The notes beneath the pieces are model-generated. The model ran no database searches. It saw only the letters and a list, made by a program, of their open reading frames with translations, and had not been told where the DNA came from. Shown one piece after another: positions 9,837 through 19,473 of a stretch of 64,000 nucleotides of DNA. The stretch is from Sphingobacterium sp. (GTDB lineage: Bacteria; Bacteroidota; Bacteroidia; Sphingobacteriales; Sphingobacteriaceae): NCBI GenBank assembly GCA_031286695.1, contig JAITTY010000005.1:868001-932000 (forward strand), written 5' to 3'. Each line of letters starts with the position of its first letter. The stretch's first letter is position 1. The translations under genes and the position numbers were made by a program.

Positions 9837-11282
9837 TTACTCGTCCAAGGCTCCGGTTTTCATTTTCTTTGCTCTAGACACTTTGTCGCGCTTGAATTTG
9901 CCTGCTACTTCGATTTTAATCACCGTAGCAACAGGATCAATGGCCTGCTCAGGTACGGCAATCTGAATACCATTGGAATTCGATTTTACCTTTAACACCT
10001 GATTATTGGCTAAAAGGCTCGCTTTTACGGCTTTATTTTCAATCGGAAGTTCAACTAGGCCATTTTTTGGCCAGTCAAATACCGAGATATACAAATAAAT
10101 TCGCTTTCCATCTTCCTTCAGGGTACACCTCCCCCATTCAAATGGTTGTAAGGGACTGCTCTTGGTTGCGTAGATTGCTTCACTATTGACTTTCATCCAT
10201 TTGCCAATTACAGCCAGACGTTCTATGCTCTCCTGAGGGAACGATCCATCGGGTTTTGGGCCAACGTTCAACAGGTAATTTCCACCTTTGGAAGCAATAT
10301 CAACAAGATTACGGATCAAGGTTTCGGCAGACTTCCATTTGTGATCCGATGTGCGATAGCCCCAAGTGCCATTCATGGTCATACAAGTTTCCCAATGTTT
10401 GCCTTCGAGTTCACTCCAATCTGGAATTTTTTGCTCCGGCGTTTTTGTATCGCCGGGGAAATTAGGTCGTTTCAATCGATCATTTGTGATAATATTGGGT
10501 TGAAGTGCCAATTGCTCCTGAAGCATATTTGCAGCGTCGTCGGTCATATTGGTTGGCGTATCCCACCATAGCACAGCAATATCCCCATAGTTACTCAACA
10601 ATTCTTTGACCTGGGGCATAGATACATTTTTGATATAATCACTAAAACTCGCTGTTTCTTGTTTGGGGTCCCAATGGCCATGATGTGTTAGCGTGTAATC
10701 ATCAATACGGGTTGAATCTGGGTTAGGCCAGCCTTCCCGCATTAATTTACGAGCAGCCGATCCACCAGGGTTATTCCAGTCCTGCGCCTGTGAGTAATAA
10801 AAGCCAAGTTTCAGCCCATATTTTCGGCAAGCTTCGGCCAACGGTTTCAAAACATCTTTACCGTAGGGCGTCGCGTCCACCATATTCCACTTACTCGCTT
10901 TTGTTTCAAAGAGTGCAAAACCATCGTGGTGTTTGGCTGTAATAATTAAATATTTCATCCCAGCATCTTTCGCCATGCGTACCCATTCGTCTGCATTATA
11001 CTGCGTGGGATTAAATTGCTTTGCCATCGCCTGATATTCATCAACTGGAATTTTAGAGCGGTTCATAATCCATTCTGCTCCACCACGTGCCTGTTCGTGC
11101 CCCTTATAAACACCGCCAAACTGTGCATATACTCCCCAATGGATAAACATGCCAAACCGGGCTTCCTCCCACCATTTCATGCGTGCACTATCGGGCAAGC
11201 GGTTTACTTGCGCATACAATAATCCCTTACTCATTCCCATGATGAGGATAAGTGCCAGCAACATTTTATATATAGCTTTCAT
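9837..11282 (-). CDS. GH29 alpha-L-fucosidase
   Basis: A 481-residue secreted retaining fucosidase with a signal peptide ending LLYAQ. The family features are WWEEARFGMFIHWGVY near the start, YLIITAKHHDGFALF, and AVLWWDTP, in which D241 is the expected nucleophile. GGNYLLNVGPKPDG (about 340) closes the catalytic barrel and is followed by a small beta-sandwich ending near residue 460. The tail is basic and slightly longer than usual. It is the first enzyme gene after SusD, 25 bp downstream, and works next to the GH95 enzyme. GH29 subfamily (broad or 1,3/1,4-specific) cannot be decided by eye. Confidence 0.93.
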   Translation of the reverse strand: MKAIYKMLLALILIMGMSKGLLYAQVNRLPDSARMKWWEEARFGMFIHWGVYAQFGGVYKGHEQARGGAEWIMNRSKIPVDEYQAMAKQFNPTQYNADEWVRMAKDAGMKYLIITAKHHDGFALFETKASKWNMVDATPYGKDVLKPLAEACRKYGLKLGFYYSQAQDWNNPGGSAARKLMREGWPNPDSTRIDDYTLTHHGHWDPKQETASFSDYIKNVSMPQVKELLSNYGDIAVLWWDTPTNMTDDAANMLQEQLALQPNIITNDRLKRPNFPGDTKTPEQKIPDWSELEGKHWETCMTMNGTWGYRTSDHKWKSAETLIRNLVDIASKGGNYLLNVGPKPDGSFPQESIERLAVIGKWMKVNSEAIYATKSSPLQPFEWGRCTLKEDGKRIYLYISVFDWPKNGLVELPIENKAVKASLLANNQVLKVKSNSNGIQIAVPEQAIDPVATVIKIEVAGKFKRDKVSRAKKMKTGALDE

Positions 11283-11307
11283 ACCTTAATTTTTCACAGT
11301 TCTTAAT

Positions 11308-12876
11308 TTAGAAACCTGGTGTTTGTTTAAAATTGTCATTACCTAAACTCTTGGCCATGTCTACCTCAGATTGAGGTACTGGCCATAAGGTATCTCTTGC
11401 CATAAATAACCGTGAAGCTCCATCTGGATCCTTGGTTTTATCCATCACCTCTTTGATCATCCCCCAGCGTTTCAAGTCAAAATAACGTTGCCCTTCCAAA
11501 GCCAATTCAATCCTCCGTTCATGACGGATAATATCGCGGAATTCATTTTTTGTCAAGGAACCGCTAAACTGTACGAGCGGCATTTTCACATCAGCCCTGG
11601 ATCTTACCTTATTTAATGCATCCACAGCTGTTTGATCAGGTCCGGCACTTTCATTTTTCGCTTCTGCATACATCAATAAAATATCTGCATAGCGTAAGAA
11701 TACCCAATCCTGATCGCTTTGTGTCGCGTAACTTGTTGGCCATTTCGATTCGTTGATATATTTTCTCGGTAAAAAACCACCCAAAACCCCTTCCGCAACG
11801 GGATCAAAAGCAGAAGATGCTGTAGTACCGCGCCATACACCGCGGTACATGATTGTCGACTTCAACCGTGGATCTCTATTTTCGTAAGGATTTTTAGCAT
11901 CGTAAATCGTCGATTCTTTAATATCTTTTCCATCGATGGCATAATAAGAATCCACCAGATAACCCAACGGTTGTATGGTCTTCAGATAAGAATACATCAT
12001 ATCTGCCGGGCTATACATATTGGGTGGTAAAAATCGAGCGGAGAACATGATTTCGGGATTGTTATTTTGTCCAGGTTTTCGGAACAGATCGCGGTATCCA
12101 CCCTGATAGATCGAAAACTTGTTTTCATCCATAACAATCTTCGCTGTTGCAGCTGCCTCAGCCCATTTTTTCACCGTCAACAATACCTTTGTTTTGTACC
12201 CCAGCGCAGATCCCCGCACAGCATGTCCTTTATATCCTGTATTTGGCAGTTTTTCACTCGCATAATCTAAATCTGCCAAAATTGCTTCGATAATGTTGCT
12301 TTTAGGTGTTCTACCGAGCCGAATACTCGCATCGTCCATACCCAGAGGTTCTAAAGTCAATGGCACATCACCGTACAGATTGGTCAACAAAAAGTAGTAA
12401 TGGGCACGGATAAAACGAGCCTCTGCTTTATATCGGTCACGGTCCTGCTGGCTCATGCTTGTAATGCGGTCAATATTGGCAATCAATTTATTGCATGCTG
12501 CAATGGCCTGATACGAAATCTCATAGCCCTCAGATTGCATGCCGCCAGTTGTCGAGGTGATTCCGGATCGCGAAATAATATTGAAGTTATTGGAGGTACT
12601 GGACACAAAAGCATCGTCTGAAAGCCCATCCCAAAACATACTTGCTCCACCCCAACCACCGCGTGCATTGGATGAAGACGTCGAATTGTATCCTCGGCAA
12701 AGAAATTCATAACAGCCCGATAGTGCCAAATCAGCATCAGTCTGCGTTTTCCAAAAGGTTGATTCCGAAATTTTATCCGTTGGGTTTTTATTTAAAAAAT
12801 CTTTTGTGCAACTACCTAGTGAAGCTAGGGCAGCTAAGCTTAGGTATAGATATGTTTTTTTTACGCTATTTTTCAT
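11308..12876 (-). CDS. susD: SusD/RagB-like glycan-binding lipoprotein
   Basis: The ATG at 12876 gives a clean lipoprotein signal, MKNSVKKTYLYLSLAALA then LGSC, with the lipidated Cys followed by TKDFLNKNPTD. A longer frame to 12927 would run back into the susC gene and bury the signal, so I reject it. The body has the SusD hallmarks: KISESTFWKTQTDADLALSGCY, RFIRAHYYFLLTNLYGDVPL (TPR-like helices), DWVFLRYADILLMYAEAKNE and RRIELALEGQRYFDLKRWG near the C-terminus. SusD lids the outer-membrane SusC channel and binds the oligosaccharide. It starts 28 bp after susC, as usual for these pairs. Confidence 0.95.
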   Translation of the reverse strand: MKNSVKKTYLYLSLAALASLGSCTKDFLNKNPTDKISESTFWKTQTDADLALSGCYEFLCRGYNSTSSSNARGGWGGASMFWDGLSDDAFVSSTSNNFNIISRSGITSTTGGMQSEGYEISYQAIAACNKLIANIDRITSMSQQDRDRYKAEARFIRAHYYFLLTNLYGDVPLTLEPLGMDDASIRLGRTPKSNIIEAILADLDYASEKLPNTGYKGHAVRGSALGYKTKVLLTVKKWAEAAATAKIVMDENKFSIYQGGYRDLFRKPGQNNNPEIMFSARFLPPNMYSPADMMYSYLKTIQPLGYLVDSYYAIDGKDIKESTIYDAKNPYENRDPRLKSTIMYRGVWRGTTASSAFDPVAEGVLGGFLPRKYINESKWPTSYATQSDQDWVFLRYADILLMYAEAKNESAGPDQTAVDALNKVRSRADVKMPLVQFSGSLTKNEFRDIIRHERRIELALEGQRYFDLKRWGMIKEVMDKTKDPDGASRLFMARDTLWPVPQSEVDMAKSLGNDNFKQTPGF

Positions 12877-12904
12877 CTTTAATTTTTTTTTAGTTACCAC
12901 TCGA

Positions 12905-15900
12905 TTAGAATGTGATGCTCGCCCCAAATGCGAATACTTTATTCTGCGGATGAGTCACATAACGTCCTGATGTTGCACCACCGCTTGATGAAACGCCACG
13001 TTCGGGATCTAAACCGGGGAACTTGGAGAATGTGACCAGGTTATCCGCCGCAAAATAGATGCGAAGGCCAGAAATACCAGCTTTGGACAAGGTGCTCTGT
13101 GGAATAGCATAGCCTACCTGAATATTTTTAAGACGCAAGAAGGATCCATCTTTTAAAAAGAAAGTCGATGCAGTCCGTACATTATTTGCCGCAGGGGTAT
13201 TTTCAGCACCCACTATTGGAAGCGATGCATTCGGATTCTCGGGAGTCCAAGCGTTCATCCAGTCGCGAGTGAACGTTCCGCCTTGCCTAAAGGGCACTAT
13301 TCCCCATTCACTTACAAATATTTTTTGTCCCTGGGAACCGAAGAAAAAGGCTGTAAAATCAAAGTTCTTCCAAACAGCCGTCGCATTAAAGGAGTAATCG
13401 AAATCTGGATAAGCGCCCGGCACGACAATACGATCATTATTGTCCACAACTTTATCGCCATTAACGTCGGCAAATTTCAGATAACCCGGTTGTGCTGGAA
13501 TCTGTTGCACTGGAGAAGCTGCTACCTCTTCCTTCGAACGGAATATGCCCGTGTTCTCCAAAAGATAAAAACTACCATAAGGTAAACCTTCCCGGATAAT
13601 GGTATTGCCCGAGATACGTTCGGCACCATATTTCATCACCTTGTTGCGATTGGCCTGAATATTTCCATTGAGGGTCAAGGACACCTCTCCAATTTTATCG
13701 CGGTACTGAAGACCGAGCTCTATACCTCTGTTACGCAATTCACCATAATTGACGGTCGGTGCAGTCAGCCCAATATAAGAAGGGAAGGCCGTAGATGCAG
13801 ATAAAATATCTGATGTTACTTTGTTATACCAATCGAAAGAAGCGGTCAATTTGTTGTTCCATAAACCAATATCTACACCAAAATCCAAGACTTTGGTACT
13901 TTCCCATTTGATCCGGTCATTGGCCATGGCTACCTGGCGAGCTCCCTGTTGGAGTGTTTCATCAAAAGGATAAGCAAAAGAGGAATTATAAACAATCTGA
14001 TACGGATAGTTACCAATATTCTGATTACCCAATGTTCCAATGGAGGCTCTTAACTTTAGTTCATTAACAACTTCTTTTAATTTCGGACCAAAAAAGTTTT
14101 CATCCGAGACTTTCCAACCTCCAGATAGTGAAGGGAAAAATGCCCATTTTCTATTTTCAGGAAAACGTGAAGAGGCGTCGTAACGCGCATTCCCTTCGAG
14201 TAGATACTTGCCTTTGTAGTCATAGTTTAATCGACCATAATAAGACCTCAATGACCACTCATTGGTGACACCGTTATTTGACTGTTGTCCGGCTCCACCA
14301 CCATCGAGCTCAAGCAAGTCATTATTAGGAAATTGCAATCTGCTTCCGAACAGTTTTTGTGTTTTATTATATTCTGCCTGGGTTCCTGCCAGCACTTTGA
14401 TGTTGTGATTTCCGAAGGACTTATCGTAAGTCAGTTGGGTATACCCCACCGGATACACATTGTTGTCGTCCGTTACTTCTAGCCCCTGACCGCCGACATC
14501 AAGTTGTCTGGCAGGTAGGTCATCAGGTTTAGCAAACCACATGTATTGATTAATCACAGGTTTGTTGGTATAGTTTTTTGTAAAACCATACGTCAACCCA
14601 CCGCTTGTCTTCCAATCCAGTCCTTCCAATATTTTCACATTTAGGAAGATATTGCCCTGCATAAAATAATTGTTCAGTCTGGTAAATGCATTTTCAGCGA
14701 CTGCAACAGGGTTTTTATTTGGGGATTGAAAAGGATATGCCCTAGACGTATAACGACCACTACCATCGGGTAGTACAGGTCCATATAACGGTGATTGACT
14801 AATGGTTGACAAAAATTGATCTTCACTGCCATTTCTAGGATATTTCCGATCGCCATAGTTCAAGGTAATACTTGACCCAAAACTGATCCGGTCATTGATT
14901 TTAGAACCCAGATTCAGCTGCAGATTATACTTTTTAAAGGAAGTCCCAATCATAATATCAGGTTGATTGACATAGCCCAATATGACGTTGTAATTTGTTC
15001 CCCCTGCCCCGCCGCTTAAGCTTAAATTGTGGGTCTGTACCGGGACAGTTCTAAAGACAGCATCTAACCAGTTAAAATCGGGATATAATGTTTTATCTGT
15101 TGCATTTTTGTAGGCATCAATCATCTCCTGGCTAAAAGAAGCATTTGGATTTGTGACACCCGAGTTTTTATTTGCCTGATTATACAAGGTCATGTAATCA
15201 ACGGAATTATACACGAGGTCTGGAAGAGCTGAGGCTTTGGTAATCCCAACATTGTAATCATAGCTCAGTTGTGTCTTTCCAGCCTTGCCTTGCTTTGTCG
15301 TCACGAGAATGACTCCATTTGCCGCTCTTGCCCCATAGATAGCAGCCGATGCAGCATCTTTTAATACAGTGATATTCTCGATTGCTTGAGGATTTAAATT
15401 TTCCAAACTCCCGGGGATACCATCTACGATAACCAGTGGAGCAGAAGAGGCACCATAGGAACCCAATCCACGTACCTGGAGATTCACATTTTCATTCCCA
15501 GCTTCTCCCGATCCTTGGGTAACACGAAGGCCGGGCATGCGACCTTGAAGTAACTGCGTTGGATTTGTAGCGATACGTTTGTTAAGCACCTTTCCGTCGA
15601 CAGCTGCAACAGCACCGGTTAGATTACTTTTTTTCTGGGTACCATAGCCTACAACCACCACTTCATCAATCAGGCTACTGGACTCCTGGAGCACCAGATT
15701 AATGTGATCTTTCTTATCAACCCGGACTTCGGCCTTCTCTTTGCCTACCAGTGAAAATATCAGGACATCAATGTCTCGCGCAAGAATCTGATAATTGCCG
15801 GCCCCATCAGTTACAGTGCCGTTTTTCACCCCTTTTATCTGTACTGTGACGCCCGCAAGAGGCTCGCCTGTTGAGGAGCTTACTTTTCCGGATATCTTTA

Positions 15901-15994
15901 TTTGCGACTGGGCAAGTACCATGGGGGCAGACATGCTCATCAACGAAAATAAAAGTAACCCCTTCCCTACCGTTTTGGTTATCGGTGTTATCAT
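12905..15994 (-). CDS. susC: SusC/RagA family TonB-linked outer membrane transporter
   Basis: This 1029-residue outer-membrane protein has a signal peptide ending VLAQ, then a carboxypeptidase-regulatory-like domain (about 33-105, ISGKVSSSTGEPLAGVTVQI). The DEVVVVGYGTQKK motif leads into the plug domain (about 115-230; VDGIPGS, VLKDAASAAIYGARAANGVI) and a C-terminal beta barrel ending FAFGASITF. It imports oligosaccharides using TonB energy together with the downstream SusD. There is no STN domain, so it is not built to signal to a FecR/FecI pair. It is the first gene of the region 1 locus and is divergent from the SusR-like regulator. Confidence 0.95.
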   Translation of the reverse strand: MITPITKTVGKGLLLFSLMSMSAPMVLAQSQIKISGKVSSSTGEPLAGVTVQIKGVKNGTVTDGAGNYQILARDIDVLIFSLVGKEKAEVRVDKKDHINLVLQESSSLIDEVVVVGYGTQKKSNLTGAVAAVDGKVLNKRIATNPTQLLQGRMPGLRVTQGSGEAGNENVNLQVRGLGSYGASSAPLVIVDGIPGSLENLNPQAIENITVLKDAASAAIYGARAANGVILVTTKQGKAGKTQLSYDYNVGITKASALPDLVYNSVDYMTLYNQANKNSGVTNPNASFSQEMIDAYKNATDKTLYPDFNWLDAVFRTVPVQTHNLSLSGGAGGTNYNVILGYVNQPDIMIGTSFKKYNLQLNLGSKINDRISFGSSITLNYGDRKYPRNGSEDQFLSTISQSPLYGPVLPDGSGRYTSRAYPFQSPNKNPVAVAENAFTRLNNYFMQGNIFLNVKILEGLDWKTSGGLTYGFTKNYTNKPVINQYMWFAKPDDLPARQLDVGGQGLEVTDDNNVYPVGYTQLTYDKSFGNHNIKVLAGTQAEYNKTQKLFGSRLQFPNNDLLELDGGGAGQQSNNGVTNEWSLRSYYGRLNYDYKGKYLLEGNARYDASSRFPENRKWAFFPSLSGGWKVSDENFFGPKLKEVVNELKLRASIGTLGNQNIGNYPYQIVYNSSFAYPFDETLQQGARQVAMANDRIKWESTKVLDFGVDIGLWNNKLTASFDWYNKVTSDILSASTAFPSYIGLTAPTVNYGELRNRGIELGLQYRDKIGEVSLTLNGNIQANRNKVMKYGAERISGNTIIREGLPYGSFYLLENTGIFRSKEEVAASPVQQIPAQPGYLKFADVNGDKVVDNNDRIVVPGAYPDFDYSFNATAVWKNFDFTAFFFGSQGQKIFVSEWGIVPFRQGGTFTRDWMNAWTPENPNASLPIVGAENTPAANNVRTASTFFLKDGSFLRLKNIQVGYAIPQSTLSKAGISGLRIYFAADNLVTFSKFPGLDPERGVSSSGGATSGRYVTHPQNKVFAFGASITF

Positions 15995-16322
15995 AGTTGT
16001 TTTGGTTTATTTGGTTATTTAACGAAGTAAATGAACTCAAATATCAAAAATCGTTCACAGCAAAAGGAGTATTTTTTGTTCAAATAGGTGGAATAAATAG
16101 CTTCATTCCTGATTTTCAACACGATTAAATGGTTTTTTAAAAAAAAATAAAAATAGGCCTCTTCGCTTCTTTTAATTTTTCTTTCATCAATCCATCGGTT
16201 GAGCTCCAAAATAAGAAGGAGATCTGCCGGAGCTCCTAGAACTCCGTACGACGAGGGAGATTATCAATTCTGCGATAAAATCGATATATTGTCCCCAAAA
16301 TCAGTTTAAAGTGAGGGAGTCG
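15995..16322. promoter_or_regulatory. Divergent control region between susC and SusR-like gene
   Basis: This 328-bp gap holds the starts of two divergent transcripts. CGGAG (16228-16232) and CTCCG (16242-16246) form an inverted repeat that includes the palindrome GGAGCTCC (16229-16236); a GAGCTCC copy is at 16201. These could be regulator sites. For the leftward transcript GATATTTG (complement of 16038-16045) is one base off the TAnnTTTG -7 box but lacks a well spaced partner, so I make no firm promoter call. Confidence 0.4.
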
Positions 16323-19208
16323 ATGACAACAAAAAAATATAGTAACGTCTATATCTTTTGGTTTTGCAGCATTTTATTTTTTTTAATGCACCATGGCTAT
16401 TGCCAGACAATCATACCTACAGGAACACCTTTTGTAAAACAATACAAAAAAGACCAATACAAGGCTGGAAATCAGAACTGGTCTTTGGCAGTCGATAAAG
16501 AAGGACGTGTTTATAGTGCAAATACCGAGGGGCTGTTACAATTTGACGGGCAATACTGGCGTATCTTTCCACTGCCAAATCACTCCACAGTCCGAAGTGT
16601 TGCAATTGGTAAAGACGGAAAGATATATACAGGCGGAAGAGGTGAATTTGGCTATTGGACTTCCAAACCTTTTGGGAACTTGAGCTATCATAGTCTCTCG
16701 AAACTTGTGCAGGACAAGACCTATTTCCCAAACGAAGAAATCTGGAAAATCATTGTCGAAGACCAACGGGTATTTTTTCATACATTTTCCAAATCCTATA
16801 TTTGGGAAAACAATCGTATACGGCAGCTAACCGCCAAAGGTGAACCCTTTTTATTTCCGCATCAGCTCGATAACAAGTTATTTTTCGAACAGCTGCCAAG
16901 TGGTCTGCATGAATTTAAACAGGATAAACTTATCCCTGTAAAAGGAAAAGATGTTTTGAAAGACAAAAATGTACTTGCCATCTTACCTTTCGACGCAACG
17001 ACCTCGCTTATTGCCACCTCGCGAAATGGCCTTTACCTGATGAAAGCGGATGGAACCATTCTACCCTGGCCTGTTCCGGCAAACCAGCTCTTAAGCCAAT
17101 CACAAATAAACAATGGTTTATACCTCTACGACGGACAATATGCTTTTGGCACCATCCAAAACGGCGTTATTATCATCAATAAAAATGGGCAAGTCATTCA
17201 GCATATCAATAAAAACAATGGTCTTCAAAACAATACTGTACTCAGTATTGTCAAGGACAATCAGAAGAATATCTGGGTGGGACTGGATAATGGTATAGAC
17301 CGCATTGAAATCAATTCCCCATTATCATTTTACACTGATTTTGTCGGAAAAATCGGTACTGTTTATACATCGATTATCTACCAGGGAAAAATCTATCTCG
17401 GAACGAATAAGGGCTTATTTTCAAGTGAATGGAAGGGATTGACCAATTACAATTCATTAAATTTCTCCCAAATTCCAAATTCAAATGGTCAGGTTTGGAC
17501 ATTAGCACAATTTGGTGATGAGTTGATCTGTGGACACAATGACGGGACCTTTAAGCTCGTTGATGGCCGACTTGAGAAAATTTCACAGATCACTGGCGGA
17601 TGGGTTTTCAAACCTATTTTTGGAACAAAGAATATTCTTCAAGGGAACTACACAGGCTTATCGAAATTTACGTTCGATGGTATACACCTAGCATTTGTTC
17701 AGCAGTTCGCGGGCGTTAAAGAACCGGTTCGATTTTTGGCGCAAAAAGATAATCATGCCTTTTGGATTGGCGATTGGGGGCAGATACAACTACTCGGATT
17801 TGATGCAAATTTCCAGCAGGCAGACATTTTATTTTCCTCCAAACAGGACAGTATCGCTTCAAAGAGGCAATTTACAGGGATTTACACCTTAGAAAATAAT
17901 CTTGTATTTGCGACGGACAGCGGATTTCTCCAATTCGACAATATTGTAAAAAGATTCAGCTATGCCGATGAATTAAACACAGCTTTAGGCAGCTATAAAA
18001 ATTCAAATAAGGTCATACCGATCAATACAAACAGCTACTGGTTTATTCAGAAGACTAAAATTGCTAAAGTAGATTTTGACAGTAAGGGCAAACTGCATAT
18101 TGACTCCAATCTGCTCAGCCCCTTACAGGATCGAATGATGAATAACTATGAAAATATCCTTCCTATTGAAAACCAATACTATCTCATCGGTTTAGATGAT
18201 GGATTTGCGATCTACCGTCATGCCGATAAATCACAAAAATACACGTTGCCACTTCCGCAAATAGCACAACTCGTCAACTTGACAACAGGCCAGGCTATTA
18301 TCCCAGATTCAGCATTTAAACTATCATCATCAGACAATAATCTTAGAATTAGCTTTTCAAGTCCATATTATTCATCTTCACCACTTCAATACCAATATTA
18401 CCTCGAAGGCTACTCAGACAATTGGTCGGAATGGAGTGAAACTGCCTACCAAGATTTCACAAATCTACCTTATGGAAAATTTCAAATTAAAATCAGGGCC
18501 AGGGACAATATGGGCTTGGTTTCGGAAATCCAAACATTTTCCTTTACCATTCGGTATCCATGGTACCTCTCCTGGTGGGCAAAGGCATTTTATGCACTAG
18601 CTTTGCTGGCGCTTATCTATTTAGCTTATAAGTTTAATCTTCAACGGGAGCGCAAGCGTCAGTTTCAGATAAGGCGAAAATGGCTAGAAGAGAAAAAGAT
18701 TGCCCTGGAACGCGAAACAGAGCAAAAAGAAAAGGACTGGATTAAACTTAAAAACCAGCAATTAGAAGATCAACTTCAATTAAAAAATAAAGAACTCGCT
18801 AATGCGGCACTCAATATCGTTTACAAAAATGAGATGTTGAACAATTTACACGACGAGCTCAAACAGCTTAAAGATGCAGATGGCAACAAGCTGAGTTCGG
18901 ATGAATTGAAAAAAATAAACAAGCTTATCGATGATGCCCATAACGACGACCGTGATTGGCATATTTTTGAAACAAGCTTTAACGAATCACATGAGAATTT
19001 TTTCAAGAAATTGAAACAAGAGTTTCCTGATCTAGTACCCAATGATCTGAAATTATGTGCCTATTTAAGACTCAATATGTCGAGCAAGGAAATTGCCTCA
19101 TTACTTAACATTAGCACACGCGGTGTCGAGATCAGACGCTATCGATTACGCAAAAAGTTAGGCATTCCAACAGACAAAAACCTCTCTGAATTCCTGATGG
19201 AACGTTAA
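16323..19208 (+). CDS. SusR-like membrane-spanning transcriptional regulator (propeller, Y_Y_Y, LuxR-type HTH)
   Basis: About 961 residues. An ATG at 16323 is preceded by GAGGGAG at a good distance, so I prefer it to the in-frame GTG at 16311. A signal peptide ending HGYCQ is followed by a two-lobed periplasmic propeller (about 30-680; SLAVDKEGRVYSANTEGLLQFDG, NNTVLSIVKDNQKNIWVGLDNGI), a Y_Y_Y domain (YQYYLEGYSDNWSEWSE, about 690-745), one membrane helix (about 750-772), a charged coiled coil (775-860) and a C-terminal LuxR-type helix-turn-helix (LNMSSKEIASLLNISTRGVEIRRYRLRKKLG). There is no kinase or receiver domain, so periplasmic binding would act directly on the cytoplasmic DNA-binding end, as in Bacteroides SusR. 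It probably controls the downstream susC locus, or the divergent one, or both. Confidence 0.88.
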   Translation: MTTKKYSNVYIFWFCSILFFLMHHGYCQTIIPTGTPFVKQYKKDQYKAGNQNWSLAVDKEGRVYSANTEGLLQFDGQYWRIFPLPNHSTVRSVAIGKDGKIYTGGRGEFGYWTSKPFGNLSYHSLSKLVQDKTYFPNEEIWKIIVEDQRVFFHTFSKSYIWENNRIRQLTAKGEPFLFPHQLDNKLFFEQLPSGLHEFKQDKLIPVKGKDVLKDKNVLAILPFDATTSLIATSRNGLYLMKADGTILPWPVPANQLLSQSQINNGLYLYDGQYAFGTIQNGVIIINKNGQVIQHINKNNGLQNNTVLSIVKDNQKNIWVGLDNGIDRIEINSPLSFYTDFVGKIGTVYTSIIYQGKIYLGTNKGLFSSEWKGLTNYNSLNFSQIPNSNGQVWTLAQFGDELICGHNDGTFKLVDGRLEKISQITGGWVFKPIFGTKNILQGNYTGLSKFTFDGIHLAFVQQFAGVKEPVRFLAQKDNHAFWIGDWGQIQLLGFDANFQQADILFSSKQDSIASKRQFTGIYTLENNLVFATDSGFLQFDNIVKRFSYADELNTALGSYKNSNKVIPINTNSYWFIQKTKIAKVDFDSKGKLHIDSNLLSPLQDRMMNNYENILPIENQYYLIGLDDGFAIYRHADKSQKYTLPLPQIAQLVNLTTGQAIIPDSAFKLSSSDNNLRISFSSPYYSSSPLQYQYYLEGYSDNWSEWSETAYQDFTNLPYGKFQIKIRARDNMGLVSEIQTFSFTIRYPWYLSWWAKAFYALALLALIYLAYKFNLQRERKRQFQIRRKWLEEKKIALERETEQKEKDWIKLKNQQLEDQLQLKNKELANAALNIVYKNEMLNNLHDELKQLKDADGNKLSSDELKKINKLIDDAHNDDRDWHIFETSFNESHENFFKKLKQEFPDLVPNDLKLCAYLRLNMSSKEIASLLNISTRGVEIRRYRLRKKLGIPTDKNLSEFLMER

Positions 19209-19239
19209 ATTTTCATCACAGACACTACATCATTACCAC

Positions 19240-19278
19240 ACACGAGCTTTAGTGTATAAAACACACTAAAGCTCGTGT
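19240..19278 (+). terminator. Intrinsic terminator after SusR-like gene
   Basis: ACACGAGCTTTAGTGT (19240-19255) and its exact complement (19263-19278) form a 16-bp stem with a short loop, followed by a T-rich stretch. It ends the regulator transcript and separates it from the following susC gene. Confidence 0.85.
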
Positions 19279-19390
19279 TATTTCTGTGAAAAATACAATC
19301 TAAAAAACTGATTACCAAAAATATAAAATACAAAAAAAGGTAAACTGAGCAAGCTAAAATTTCATGTAGTAGTGATGTGAAAATGTTAAA

Positions 19391-19423
19391 TTTTGGCAAA
19401 GTTGGACTACATCAACATATTTG
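19391..19423 (+). promoter_or_regulatory. Candidate promoter for second susC locus
   Basis: TTTTG at 19391-19395 lies exactly 20 bp before CATATTTG (19416-19423), one base from the Bacteroidota -7 consensus TAnnTTTG. The start of transcription would be near 19430, leaving a leader of about 45 nt. Confidence 0.5.
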
Positions 19424-19473
19424 CTTCAGGGAAATAACCAACGTATTTTAAACAAACACCAAAAATTAACGAT

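Noticed and set aside
12877..12927. Longer N-terminus for the first SusD protein
   Set aside because: It would overlap susC and place 17 basic residues before a complete lipoprotein signal that starts at 12876.
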